35,457 bases of DNA from assembly GCA_905235445.1 (NCBI GenBank), contig CAJOLJ010000021.1:1-35457 (forward strand). The letters are read 5' to 3'. Numbering within the stretch: the first letter of the stretch is position 1; the number at the start of each line of letters is the position of its first letter. The notes beneath the pieces are model-generated. The model did no database searches. It had not been told where the DNA came from and saw nothing but the letters and a program-made list of their open reading frames with translations. A program made the translations under genes and the position numbers. Of the stretch, positions 15,414 through 24,800 are shown in pieces. Source of the stretch: an uncultured Bacteroidales bacterium. Lineage in GTDB: Bacteria; Bacteroidota; Bacteroidia; Bacteroidales; UBA932.

Positions 15414-16853
15414 CTACCTCGGGATCTGGGCACCGTAGCCTTCGACCTTTCCGAAGAGGTCTTTCGCCTTCTCCCAAGGATACTTGTTGCAGTACATCGT
15501 GGGGCGGACAATCTCTGTTCCCTGTTGGTTCAGGCCGAGCATGCGGTTAATCGCATTGGCCGTGGAAGAGGCATCGTAGCTCTGGGAAGAAATGATCTTC
15601 AGGGCCATGAAGCCCTGAAGGTAGGCCTCGTCAATTGCGGAGAGGAACTCATCGTTCCCTTCGGGAAGGTCCATGTTCCCCTCATACTTGGGACCTATCT
15701 GCTCCGCCTCCTCGATCTGGGCTGCCGACACGGAAATCGTAGCGGCACCCGGTGCGGCAAGTTCCAGGTCCCTGCGGTTGGCGAAGAAATAGTTGTCGTA
15801 GAGGTTGCTCTGCTTGAGTTCCTCCATTTTCTTGTTTGACTCATAGTAAACCCTCTCCACAGCGCAGTTGCTATTGCATCCGAAGATGTTATTGTGGACA
15901 TCCACCGTGCGGATACCGTTCATGAAGCGGAAGCCCTGGCCCATGTCCTCGAAGGTCTTGGTACGTGTCCATGTGAAGAGGACGGTGTTGTGATGGAAGT
16001 CGAGCGACACTTTCTCTATGTCGTCATCCCTGACATTGCCCTTCACCTGGCAGGCTGCGTAGCGGCAGGCAATGAAAATGTTGTTGCATATCTCCATGTG
16101 GCCCTTGCCCATAAGCGCGGAGATACCATAGTCACGGCAGTTCACGAAGATGCAGTTCGAAATCCTGACATTTCCTTCCACATCCATGTGCAGAGCATAC
16201 TCATCCCCGTTCCGGTAGCCTTCCTTCGGACAGGCGGGAGAGGCGCCCAACTCTATGAAGCGACCGGTAAGCACTCCCTCGTTGGGGGTCCCGGTGACTT
16301 CGTTGTTCACGTCCGCCTTGCAGTAGAGGTTGTTCTCCCCGAAGTCGAAGACAAGGCCGTCCACAACCACACTGCCCTCCGGACCGTTGTAACCGTAGGG
16401 ACGTCTTGCGTTGATGTTGAAAAGGGGTGCGATGAAAGACTGGTCGGTAGGCTGGATCTTGGTGACGTACTTGATGACGTCTCTCTCCCGGAAGTCGGTT
16501 GAAAAGCCGCCATAGATGCTGATGAACTTGCCCCTGTCGTTCTGGGCATTGCCAAAGCGGCCGCTCTGGATGTACCCACGGTTGAGGTTCCCGAGGTAAT
16601 TGCCTTCGGCAACATAGATCTGGTCACCGTCAGTGGCTGCGTCGATGGCTTTCTGGAGATCCTTCATGGCGGTAGAGGCACTCAGTCCGTCCGCCCTGGC
16701 GGAGCCGGTGGATACACTCACGTAATAGATGGTGGTGGAAGTCGCTCCCGCAGGAGATGTGGCATCGGAGGGGCCTTCATCCGAAGAGGCCCGAAGAGGG
16801 TGCAGCGTGGCCCCAAGAAGAAGCGCCGCACAGAATAGACTTAGTTTTTTCAT
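15414..16853 (-). CDS. Secreted right-handed beta-helix protein
   Basis: This 479-residue protein has a signal peptide (about 1-22). A typical beta-helix opening follows at about 42-90: YYVSVSTGSARADGLS, then an AIDAATDGDQIYVAEGNY stretch like DUF1565 and pectate-lyase-like proteins. Repeated short beta-rung motifs follow to about residue 340 (for example VRISNCIFVNC, MEICNNIFIAC, VDVHNNIFGC). The last 120 residues look helical and lack rungs. Beta-helix proteins include polysaccharide lyases, GH28-type hydrolases, esterases and binding proteins, and I cannot assign a catalytic family or active site. It is transcribed divergently from the CE1 esterase across 191 bases, so it is probably part of the same locus. 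Its own terminator follows. Confidence 0.7.
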   Translation of the reverse strand: MKKLSLFCAALLLGATLHPLRASSDEGPSDATSPAGATSTTIYYVSVSTGSARADGLSASTAMKDLQKAIDAATDGDQIYVAEGNYLGNLNRGYIQSGRFGNAQNDRGKFISIYGGFSTDFRERDVIKYVTKIQPTDQSFIAPLFNINARRPYGYNGPEGSVVVDGLVFDFGENNLYCKADVNNEVTGTPNEGVLTGRFIELGASPACPKEGYRNGDEYALHMDVEGNVRISNCIFVNCRDYGISALMGKGHMEICNNIFIACRYAACQVKGNVRDDDIEKVSLDFHHNTVLFTWTRTKTFEDMGQGFRFMNGIRTVDVHNNIFGCNSNCAVERVYYESNKKMEELKQSNLYDNYFFANRRDLELAAPGAATISVSAAQIEEAEQIGPKYEGNMDLPEGNDEFLSAIDEAYLQGFMALKIISSQSYDASSTANAINRMLGLNQQGTEIVRPTMYCNKYPWEKAKDLFGKVEGYGAQIPR

Positions 16854-16922
16854 TGAAAGACTGTATTAAATTTGGTCAGATGGAGGCCGTAGCCTCCCGG
16901 TTATTGTTTAGCACCTTCAAGA

Positions 16923-16954
16923 CTGCAAAAATCATACCCCCATCACCATTGCAG
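16923..16954. repeat. Inverted repeat between divergent promoters
   Basis: CTGCAA (16923-16928) and TTGCAG (16949-16954) form an inverted repeat with a 20-base spacer. The left arm overlaps GATTTTTG on the minus strand (16926-16933), a near -7 element that would serve the beta-helix gene with a leader of about 65 bases. The arms are short, so chance is a real possibility. Confidence 0.3.
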
Positions 16955-16975
16955 GATACCGAAGGAGACACCCTT

Positions 16976-17004
16976 TTTGTGATTGCAAATTTCCGCTATC
17001 TTTG
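16976..17004 (+). promoter_or_regulatory. Promoter of the CE1 esterase gene
   Basis: TATCTTTG at 16997-17004 is a perfect -7 element; TTTG at 16976-16979 could be the -33, with a 17-base spacer, slightly short. The mRNA would start near 17011, giving a leader of about 34 bases before the ATG at 17045. Confidence 0.7.
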
Positions 17005-17044
17005 TGTCTGTCCCTTTCACCCAAGCCCAAAACCTTGCAACAGA

Positions 17045-18328
17045 ATGAAAGAAAACTTCCTCCTCCCCTTGCTGGCCCTTGCAGGGATAGTGTCCCTGCT
17101 TGCGGGATGCTCTCCCAAGCCCGAGTCAACTCCCTCCGCCTCCGACGTGACAACAGTCTACCGCTGCGAAGATTCCCCGACGGGGTACTATGCCACATTC
17201 TGTTTTCCCGATGCGAACTATGCGAAAGTCACCATCCAGGGAGAATGGGTATTCTCTGACTGCGCCGACGCTTCCGTCAAGACTTCAAGCAACGCAGGCC
17301 CCCTGCAGTGGAAAAACGGTTATGTCCAGTGGAACACGACTGCACAGCCACACTATGACATGAAGCTGTGCGGCGGGGTCTGGAAAATAACCCTCCCGCT
17401 TCCCTGCGGTACCTACAAATACAAGTTCTTCGCCGATGGCAAGGAGTACTGGGACAGTGCGAATCCGCCCCGCAACCGTGGCCTGGATGCACCTGACCTG
17501 GGAAACGAGGACAGGTACAGCACAGTCTATGTCCCTTATGACAGCGTCCGGCAGTCCCGCAGCGAGGACCGTTCAATAGAGGCTCCCACCGCAAAACATA
17601 AGGGCACGTACAGCTTCGTTGAGATTCCTTCCTCCGCCTCGGGGGAACCGCTCCGATTCGGGATCTACCTGCCATATGGTTTCGAGGCGAACCGCAAGGA
17701 GCCCTACCCGGTGCTGGTCCTCTACCATGGGGGCGGCGGAACCGAGGCTAGCTGGATAAACAATGGCCTCGCCGACATTGTGGACAACCTGAACGAGCAA
17801 GGCCTGAGCGCGGAGCCCACCGTCATCCTCACCCCCAACGGGAGCCCCTTCTTCCGGGGTCGCCGCGAGGAACTGGACAAGGCGGTGCTAGGCGACATCC
17901 TGCCGTATGCGGTGGAGCACTATAATGTGAGCACCGATCCTTCGAAAAGGGCATTCGCCGGCCTGTCCATGGGAGGAGCGACCACGATGTTCACCCTGCT
18001 TAACCATCCCGGGGAATTCCAGTATTACTTCGCGATGAGCGCCCCCGTGACCACAGACATCGACCTTGGCCTTTTTGCCAACGAGGCCCTCCGAAGCAAG
18101 GACATCTGCCTTGCCGTGGGGATGTACGACTTCGTAAAGGTGGAGGCCCTTCTCAACCCGGATTCCCACCAGGCCAGGTCAGGGGAACGCAGTTTCTATG
18201 CCTACGAGTTCGCCATGTTCGCAAACGGCGTGCCCTTCAAGACCATGCCCGAGTATGCGAACGGACACGACTGGGTCCTGTGGAGACGCCATATCGCAGA
18301 GTATCTGAAGAACTATCTCTGGAGATAG
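17045..18328 (+). CDS. CE1-type carbohydrate esterase lipoprotein with CBM48-like domain
   Basis: This 427-residue lipoprotein (SLLAGC, Cys22) has an N-terminal immunoglobulin-like, CBM48/E-set domain at about 45-145 (GTYKYKFFADG near 122-132). An alpha/beta-hydrolase of the esterase-D/CE1 type spans about 185-427. The nucleophile Ser308 lies in GLSMGG and the catalytic His408 in GHDW; YHGGGG (227-232) forms the oxyanion-hole loop. In Bacteroidetes this layout is typical of feruloyl or acetyl xylan esterases, which remove acyl groups from xylan side chains. The frame is open upstream to 16757, but the promoter and signal peptide fix the ATG at 17045. It is followed by a GC-rich hairpin and then the GH115 gene. 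Confidence 0.85.
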   Translation: MKENFLLPLLALAGIVSLLAGCSPKPESTPSASDVTTVYRCEDSPTGYYATFCFPDANYAKVTIQGEWVFSDCADASVKTSSNAGPLQWKNGYVQWNTTAQPHYDMKLCGGVWKITLPLPCGTYKYKFFADGKEYWDSANPPRNRGLDAPDLGNEDRYSTVYVPYDSVRQSRSEDRSIEAPTAKHKGTYSFVEIPSSASGEPLRFGIYLPYGFEANRKEPYPVLVLYHGGGGTEASWINNGLADIVDNLNEQGLSAEPTVILTPNGSPFFRGRREELDKAVLGDILPYAVEHYNVSTDPSKRAFAGLSMGGATTMFTLLNHPGEFQYYFAMSAPVTTDIDLGLFANEALRSKDICLAVGMYDFVKVEALLNPDSHQARSGERSFYAYEFAMFANGVPFKTMPEYANGHDWVLWRRHIAEYLKNYLWR

Positions 18329-18390
18329 ACTCGGGAACTCACTGAATTTTTGATTCATCGGCCAGCCTGTGGGCATGACAACGGTCTGTT

Positions 18391-18430
18391 GGACGGGGGA
18401 GGGATACGGGTAAGTTCACCTCCCCCGCCC
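18391..18430 (+). repeat. GC-rich inverted repeat after the CE1 gene
   Basis: GGACGGGGGAGG (18391-18402) pairs with CCTCCCCCGCCC (18419-18430) over 11 of 12 positions, around a 16-base loop. It lies 63 bases after the CE1 stop. There is no T-run after it, so it is not a standard intrinsic terminator; mRNA 3'-end protection or a regulator site are alternatives. Confidence 0.55.
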
Positions 18431-18599
18431 GATGTTCAGCATTCCCCCTCATCGGGACGACCCTCCAGTCGGGGCCGCAAAGATGCCGGAGAGGACTTTT
18501 CGTTTACTGCGGGGACCTCTGGATATCCACTCGTCCCCGCATTCGTTGCATGATGCTTCGTTTTTGTTTCGGGTGCTTGGGGGTGCAGGAGGGCGTCTT

Positions 18600-18607
18600 T
18601 ATTTTTG
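18600..18607 (+). promoter_or_regulatory. Promoter -7 element of the GH115 gene
   Basis: TATTTTTG is a full TAnnTTTG match; TTGG at 18577-18580 is a weak -33 candidate with a 19-base spacer. Transcription would start near 18614, about 30 bases before the ATG. Confidence 0.55.
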
Positions 18608-18643
18608 TCAAAGAAGCGACAACACTAAAACGCAACACTCCGC

Positions 18644-21175
18644 ATGAGAAAAGCACTTCTTTCACTCCTTACCCTCTTCTGCATAGCAGCGGCATCCTCA
18701 ATTGCCGCCCCTTCGTTCGTCTCGTTCAAAAAAGGACCCGACGCCTCCTTTGCCATAGCCGCAAATGGAAAGGTTGTGGACCTCGTCTGCGATGACGGTG
18801 ACTACGAAGGCGTCAATATCGCAGCCCACTCTCTCGTCCAGGACCTAGGGCGCGTCACCGGTGTTACCCCACTCCTCGGCCCCACTCCCTCCAAGGAATG
18901 CATCATCGTGGGCAGCCTCAAGTCATCCCTTATCCGGGATATGGTCGCAAGCGGAAAGATCCCGGGGAAGGAACTCGAGGGGAAGAGGGAGAAATATCTC
19001 CTGCAGGTTGTCGACAAGCCTCTCCCGGGAGTTGACCGGGCCCTGGTAATAGCCGGAAGTGACAAGAGAGGCGCCATCTACGGCATCTACGAACTGTCCC
19101 GCCAGATCGGCGTGTCCCCCTGGTACTGGTGGGCCGACGTACCTGTCATGCACCATGAAGACATCTACATCAGGAAAGGAACATACACGGACGGGGAGCC
19201 CAAGGTGGAATACCGTGGAATCTTCATAAACGACGAGTGGCCATCCTTCGGGAACTGGGCCATCGAGCATTTCGGAGGAATCAATTCGCAGTGCTACGAA
19301 CACATTTTCGAGCTTCTCCTCCGCCTCAAGGCCAATTACATGTGGCCTGCAATGTGGGGAAGCGCCTTCTATGACGACGACCCCGGTAACGGTCCCCTGG
19401 CGGACAGGATGGGCATAGTTATGGGTACTTCCCATCATGAGCCGATGGCTCTTGCACAGCAGGACTGGAAACGTCGCAAGGACCACGGGAAGTGGAGCTT
19501 CACGACCAACCACGACGAGATGATGGACTTCTGGAGGGGCGGGATAGAGCGTTCCAAGGACTGGGAAACCCTCTACACCGTAGGAATGCGAGGTGACGGG
19601 GACGAGGCCATGGAGGATGAAGCCACCGTGGAACTCATGGAGAGGATCGTGGCGGAACAGAGAGGGTTGTTGGAAAAAGTCACGGAACGTCCCGCAGCAC
19701 AGATTCCCCAGGTATGGGCCCTGTACAAGGAAGTGCAGGATTTCTACGACCAGGGAATGAAAGTCCCCGATGACATAATCCTCCTGCTATGCGACGACAA
19801 CTGGGGCAACATCCGCCGTCTTCCCTCCCTCGGTTCACCAAGACGCAGCGGCGGATTCGGGATGTACTACCACGTTGACTACGTAGGAGGTCCCCGCAAC
19901 TCGAAATGGATAAACGTAAGCCCCATACCCCGCCTCTGGGAACAGATGAACCTGACGTACCGCTACGGGGTGGACAAATTGTGGATTCTGAACGTGGGAG
20001 ACCTCAAGCCCATGGAATATCCCATCACATTCTTCCTGGACATGGCCTGGGATCCCGACGCCTTCAATGCCGGGAACCTCGAGGGGCACAGCGTGGAGTT
20101 CTGCCGCTCAATCTTCGGGCAGCGCCATGCACAGGAGGCGGCCCGTATACTTCGCACCTATCCCAAGTTCAATAGGAGAGTGACTCCTGAGCTCCTTTCC
20201 ATGAAGACCTACTCGGTCGCCAACTACGATGAATGGGCCAGGGTCACCGGGGAGTACGACCAGCTCGCACTGGACGCAGATGCGCTAGGAAGGGCCCTGC
20301 CGCAGGAATGCCAGGATGCCTGGTTCCAGCTTCTGGGCTATCCGGTCAAGGCCTGTGCGAATCTCTACGACATGTACTATGCCCAGGCAATGAACCAGAG
20401 ACTGGCGAAAAAGAAGGACCCCATGGCCAATGCATGGGCCGACAGGGTTGAGGAGTGCTTCAGGAAAGACGCCATCCTGGCCAGCGCATATCATTCCAGG
20501 AACGGAGGCAAATGGAACCACATGATGGACGAGCAGTACATAGGCTACAAGTCCTGGCAGGCTCCCGAAAAGAAAATAATGCCCGAGGTCAGGAGGGTGG
20601 AGGGAACCCCTGCCTCTTCCATTGTGCTCCCCACCCCTGCGCCGATAACCTACAAGACGCCCTCCGGGCCCCCCTTCTTCGAGGGAAGCAAAGGTTACGT
20701 CAGCATAGAGGCGGAACATTTCACCAGGAAGACCGACGGCAAGGAGGCTACATGGACAGTGATTCCCGAACTGGGCCGGACCCTCTCGGGGATTACCCCC
20801 CAGCCTGTCACGGCCTCAGTGGAGGGCATGGTCCTGGAATACGACATGGAAATCCCCGAGGACGCGACAGCGAGGGTCACCCTCCGGTTCTGCCCGACGC
20901 TGAACTTCAACGGAAAGGGGCTGAGGTATGCGGTCCGCTTCGACGACGAGCCGGAACAGGTGATAAACATCAATGGCGACTACAAGGGGGAAACAGGTAT
21001 TGCCTGGCAGCGTGAGCACGTCATCGACTCCCAGACCATCCACATGCTCGACGGGGGCAAGCATACCCTATACATCCGTCCCCTCGACAACGCCCTCGTC
21101 CTCCAGAAGATCCTCGTGAACCTCGGAGGAATGCACAAGAGTTACCTGGGCCCCGAGGAGACACTTGTCAAGTAA
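18644..21175 (+). CDS. GH115 xylan alpha-glucuronidase, secreted
   Basis: This 843-residue enzyme removes alpha-1,2-linked glucuronic acid or its 4-O-methyl form from xylan, including internal residues of long chains, by inversion. The signal peptide ends near residue 22. An N-terminal domain (about 25-180) leads into the GH115 barrel, recognised by EYRGIFINDEWPS (189-201) and by YMWPAMWGSAFYDDD and MGTSHHEPM farther on. A helical region follows, and a C-terminal beta-sandwich (about 685-840) begins at GYVSIEAEHF. The length matches characterised Bacteroides GH115 enzymes. It is the most substrate-specific gene in the locus and the main reason to predict a glucuronoxylan target. The next gene starts 80 bases later. 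Confidence 0.93.
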   Translation: MRKALLSLLTLFCIAAASSIAAPSFVSFKKGPDASFAIAANGKVVDLVCDDGDYEGVNIAAHSLVQDLGRVTGVTPLLGPTPSKECIIVGSLKSSLIRDMVASGKIPGKELEGKREKYLLQVVDKPLPGVDRALVIAGSDKRGAIYGIYELSRQIGVSPWYWWADVPVMHHEDIYIRKGTYTDGEPKVEYRGIFINDEWPSFGNWAIEHFGGINSQCYEHIFELLLRLKANYMWPAMWGSAFYDDDPGNGPLADRMGIVMGTSHHEPMALAQQDWKRRKDHGKWSFTTNHDEMMDFWRGGIERSKDWETLYTVGMRGDGDEAMEDEATVELMERIVAEQRGLLEKVTERPAAQIPQVWALYKEVQDFYDQGMKVPDDIILLLCDDNWGNIRRLPSLGSPRRSGGFGMYYHVDYVGGPRNSKWINVSPIPRLWEQMNLTYRYGVDKLWILNVGDLKPMEYPITFFLDMAWDPDAFNAGNLEGHSVEFCRSIFGQRHAQEAARILRTYPKFNRRVTPELLSMKTYSVANYDEWARVTGEYDQLALDADALGRALPQECQDAWFQLLGYPVKACANLYDMYYAQAMNQRLAKKKDPMANAWADRVEECFRKDAILASAYHSRNGGKWNHMMDEQYIGYKSWQAPEKKIMPEVRRVEGTPASSIVLPTPAPITYKTPSGPPFFEGSKGYVSIEAEHFTRKTDGKEATWTVIPELGRTLSGITPQPVTASVEGMVLEYDMEIPEDATARVTLRFCPTLNFNGKGLRYAVRFDDEPEQVININGDYKGETGIAWQREHVIDSQTIHMLDGGKHTLYIRPLDNALVLQKILVNLGGMHKSYLGPEETLVK

Positions 21176-21255
21176 TCCCTCCGGGAAACGGTAACATTTC
21201 CAAGGCACACCCCGCAAAGACAAAACGACGCAATAACACAATAAACTAAGTGATA

Positions 21256-21765
21256 ATGAAAAAAGTAGCTATCATCCTTGCCCTCGTGGCAACATTCGCC
21301 CTCCCCATGGCAGCGCAGAAGAACCAGAAAGCGCCCTGGAAAATCATCGACATGGAACAGGTAAGCCGCCATGGCGGCAACTGCGACTACGACGATGAGA
21401 CATGCACCGCCACTTTCACCCAGAAATGGGACCGCTGGATCGACCTGCCCGATGTGAGCGGCGACATCACCGGACACACCACCCTCACCATGAACATCCT
21501 CCGAAGCACCTGCATGCTCAAGGTCGTCCTCCGCTACAAGGACAGTGACGGCAAGCAGCAGCAAGTAGATGCGGCAACCCTCTACTACAACATGGGTTCA
21601 ACCATCGAAAAGCCCAAGAAGATGAATATCGACCTTACCAACAAGGGCAAGATTGGCGAGGACGTGCTGAAGAATATAACCAGCATCCGCCTCTCCATGG
21701 CCAAGGCTGTGGACGGAAACGAGGAGCCCTGGGAGGTCCAATTCGGTGAAGTCAGCATCCAGTAA
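21256..21765 (+). CDS. Small secreted protein of unknown function in the PUL
   Basis: This 169-residue product has a clear signal peptide (cleavage near MAAQ, about residue 20) and no lipobox. The mature 150 residues are predicted mostly beta, with regularly spaced aromatic and hydrophobic positions (WKIIDME, FTQKWDRWIDLPDV, LKVVLRYKD, WEVQFGEVSIQ). The look is of a single beta-sandwich domain, possibly a free-standing carbohydrate-binding module. I do not recognise a family. A GTG at 21250 is in frame, but the ATG at 21256 starts the signal peptide. It lies between GH115 and the HTCS and has no obvious promoter of its own, so it is probably co-transcribed with GH115. Confidence 0.7.
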   Translation: MKKVAIILALVATFALPMAAQKNQKAPWKIIDMEQVSRHGGNCDYDDETCTATFTQKWDRWIDLPDVSGDITGHTTLTMNILRSTCMLKVVLRYKDSDGKQQQVDAATLYYNMGSTIEKPKKMNIDLTNKGKIGEDVLKNITSIRLSMAKAVDGNEEPWEVQFGEVSIQ

Positions 21766-21812
21766 ACCGTAGCCGTCAAAAATGCCTGAACACTGTCTCA
21801 AGGCTCTGTAGG

Positions 21813-21845
21813 TTGGTTTTTTCTGCATATTTACTGTATATTTAC
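21813..21845 (+). promoter_or_regulatory. HTCS promoter region with in-phase direct repeat
   Basis: ATATTTAC occurs at 21827-21834 and again at 21838-21845, an 11-base period that puts both copies on one helix face. The second copy overlaps TATATTTA (21837-21844), a 7-of-8 -7 element, and TTGG at 21813-21816 sits 20 bases upstream as a -33 candidate. The start codon follows at 21861, so the leader would be only about 10 bases. Confidence 0.45.
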
Positions 21846-21860
21846 ACAAAAATAGTCAAG

Positions 21861-24800
21861 ATGAGCCGTTTCGCTACACAGACCCTACTCCTAGGCAGTG
21901 TTCTCTTTCTGTCTTTTTGCAGCCCTTCCGTGGCCGCCAAGCCCACCCGGTTCTATGACGGGGAGAAAATGTCATCAAATCTGGTGACATCCCTCTGCCA
22001 GGACCGGACGGGCTATCTTTGGATAGGTACCGAGTACGGGCTCAACAAGTTCGACGGGGTCAATTTCACGCAGTACTACAGCGACGACGATGACCCCTCA
22101 TCGCTCGGGGACGATCTCGTCCGCAGCGTCATGTGCGACTCCAAGGGACAGGTCTGGGTGGTCAGCAACCGCACCGTCCAACGCTATGACCCCCTGACGG
22201 ACAGTTTCCTCACGGTGGATTTCGGAGGATACAGCGATGTCAACGTCAACGACATGCTGGAGACCGAGGACGGGAAGATCTGGGTCCTGCATGACGACGC
22301 TGGACTCTTCGAGGTGGACGGCACCGTGGCCCGGAGGCTGGAGAAGTGGAACCGGAAGCTGAGTCTCGGGGACGGCTGCGACAATATGTACCTCGACCGG
22401 GATGGACACCTCTGGATGGGATTCCGGGAGTATGGCATGCAGATGGTGGATACCCTCACCGGCAATGTCACCACCTTCGGAAGCGGTCCTTTCGAACATT
22501 CCAGGGCCCTGGATTTCACAGAGGACAAAGAGGGGAGGCTCATCGTGGCGACCTACACTTCCCTCCAGCGCTTCAACACCCAGACCCTCTCTTTCGAAAC
22601 CGTCCTGTCATTCCCCCGGAACTTCGTCTATCGCCTGTTCAAGGACTCCGACGGGACCATCCTCATGAGCCTGTCGGGAAACGGCCTGTGGAAGGTAGAC
22701 CCCGAGGGGCATACCATGGAGCAGGCATTCACTCCCATCGGGGAGAATGACCTATCCAATGCCAAGGTCCATGCCTTCCTCTCCGACCGCAACGGCAACA
22801 CTTGGCTCGGCTGCTACCAGAAGGGACTGTTCACCGTCATCGGGAAAGAGCCCCCGTTCCACTTTCTCCCGCTGGACAGGATACCCACAAACAACGGGAA
22901 GGTTCTTCGCTCCATCCACGCAGACCGCAGCGGACATGCCCTCATCTGCCAGGAGAAGGGAGGAATCCAGAGCATCGACCTCGGTGGCGGCGCCCTCTCC
23001 CACATGATGGGGGACTATACCGTCATGACCGTGTATGAGGACAACGAAGGAACGCTCTGGGTGGGGACGTACGGAAACGGGCTTTTCCGGATAGACCCTC
23101 TCACCGGCAAGGAGACATGGATGAGGGCGGTGGGAAACAAACGCATCGGGAGCATAACCCAGGATGCCGAAGGCAACCTCTACCTGGCGGTTTTCGGGGA
23201 GGGGCTGCGTTCCTTGGGCGGCGACGGCCTTACGGAGCGTGTGCTCGGGGGCGGGAAACTGCAACTCTTCAACCCCTACCTCAACACCCTTTTCACCGAC
23301 AGGGATGGCCGCATCTGGATCGGACACTACTACGGGATAGACGTATATGACCCCCGCTCTGACAGCCCCGTAGATGTCGGCATCCCCCAGACCCTCCGTC
23401 CGAACATCGTCTACTGCATAGGCCAGTCCGTGGACGGCAGCATATGGGTAGGCAGCAACAAAGGGCTGTTCCGCTATCGCCCCGAGGGCACCTGGGAGCG
23501 GCTCACCACCAAAGACGGACTTCCCAATGACAATGTCAGCAGCCTTGTGATGATACCTGACGGAAGTGTCTGGGTCGGCACTTACCGTGGTCTCGCACAG
23601 ATTTCCGCTGACGGGGAAATCACTTGCTACTACAGGGGAAACGGACTTGAGGGGTGGTCGTACCTTCGGGGAGTGAGCGCCTATTCGTCCAAGGGGGAAG
23701 TCCTTCTCGGAAACCAGGACGGAATCACCTATTTCATTCCCGGGAACATCCGGAAGGATGCTTTCCTACAGGGAATCACCCTGACTGCGATGCATCTGGG
23801 GGACAAGGTGGTCAATGCCTCTACCCTCTCCGACGGCAAGCCCATCATAACCTGTCCCCTCGAGGAGGCCTCCACTATCACCCTCTCATACCAGGACAAC
23901 ACGTTCGGCCTGTGCTTCTCCCCGATGGACTTCCGGGACCCGCAGAACATGAGGTACGAATTCCGCTTCGACAACGACCCCAAGGGCCAGTGGCACCAGG
24001 CTGAATCCGGCCGTAGCGAAATCTACTTCTCCCACCTTTCCTACGGGAATCACCGACTTCTGGTACGCGCCTACGACAACGGGCTCTATTCCCCCGAGAA
24101 GCAGCTCTCCCTGTACATCACCCCTCCATGGTACAGGACCCCGCTTGCATATGTCGCCTATGCCCTCCTGCTGCTGGCTGTCATCCTGCTGGTGAGACGC
24201 TACTATTGGAACCGAAAGCAGGCGGAGTTCAACGAGGAGAGAATCAAGTTCTTCGTGGACATAAGCCATGAACTGAGGTCTCCCCTCACACTCATAAAAA
24301 GTCCCCTCTCGAAACTCCTCAGGACAGAGCACGACCCCCAGACCACAGCGGCCCTCCGCAACATAGACCGCAATGCGGACCGTCTGCTCGCACTGACAAA
24401 CCAGATTCTTTCCATCCGTAAGATGGAGAAGGGGCAGTTTACCCTTCGTTTCGCAAAGACTCCCCTCTCGGAGTTCGTGGGAGACATATGCCACGACTTC
24501 GACTACATGGCCGAGAAGAGGCTCGTCACCCTGCACTTCCATGACGAGGCTCCCACGATGCTGGCATGGATTGACCCTGACAATTTCGACAAGGTCGTAA
24601 GCAACCTGGTAGGCAACGCCTTGAAATACGTAGGGGAAGGCGGGGAGGTCGACATTACCGTTCGCTGCATCGAGGACAAGTTCGCGGAACTGGAAGTCAG
24701 CGACAACGGACCTGGCATAGACGAGGCCCAGCTCAAGAAAATCTTCGAGCGTTTCTACCAGGCTTCCGCCCGCCCCGCACCGGGGCAGATGAGTTACGGC

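Larger units (their letters stand above)
18329..18643. other. Intergenic region between CE1 and GH115 genes
   Basis: This 315-base stretch holds a GC-rich hairpin at 18391-18430 and the GH115 promoter at 18600-18607. Short ORFs in it have no signal peptide or domain. The stretch 18431-18595 shows nothing I can name. Confidence 0.5.

Noticed and set aside
16757..17044. Upstream extension of the CE1 esterase frame
   Set aside because: It covers the signal-peptide end of the divergent gene and a consensus promoter; the lipoprotein signal starts at 17045.
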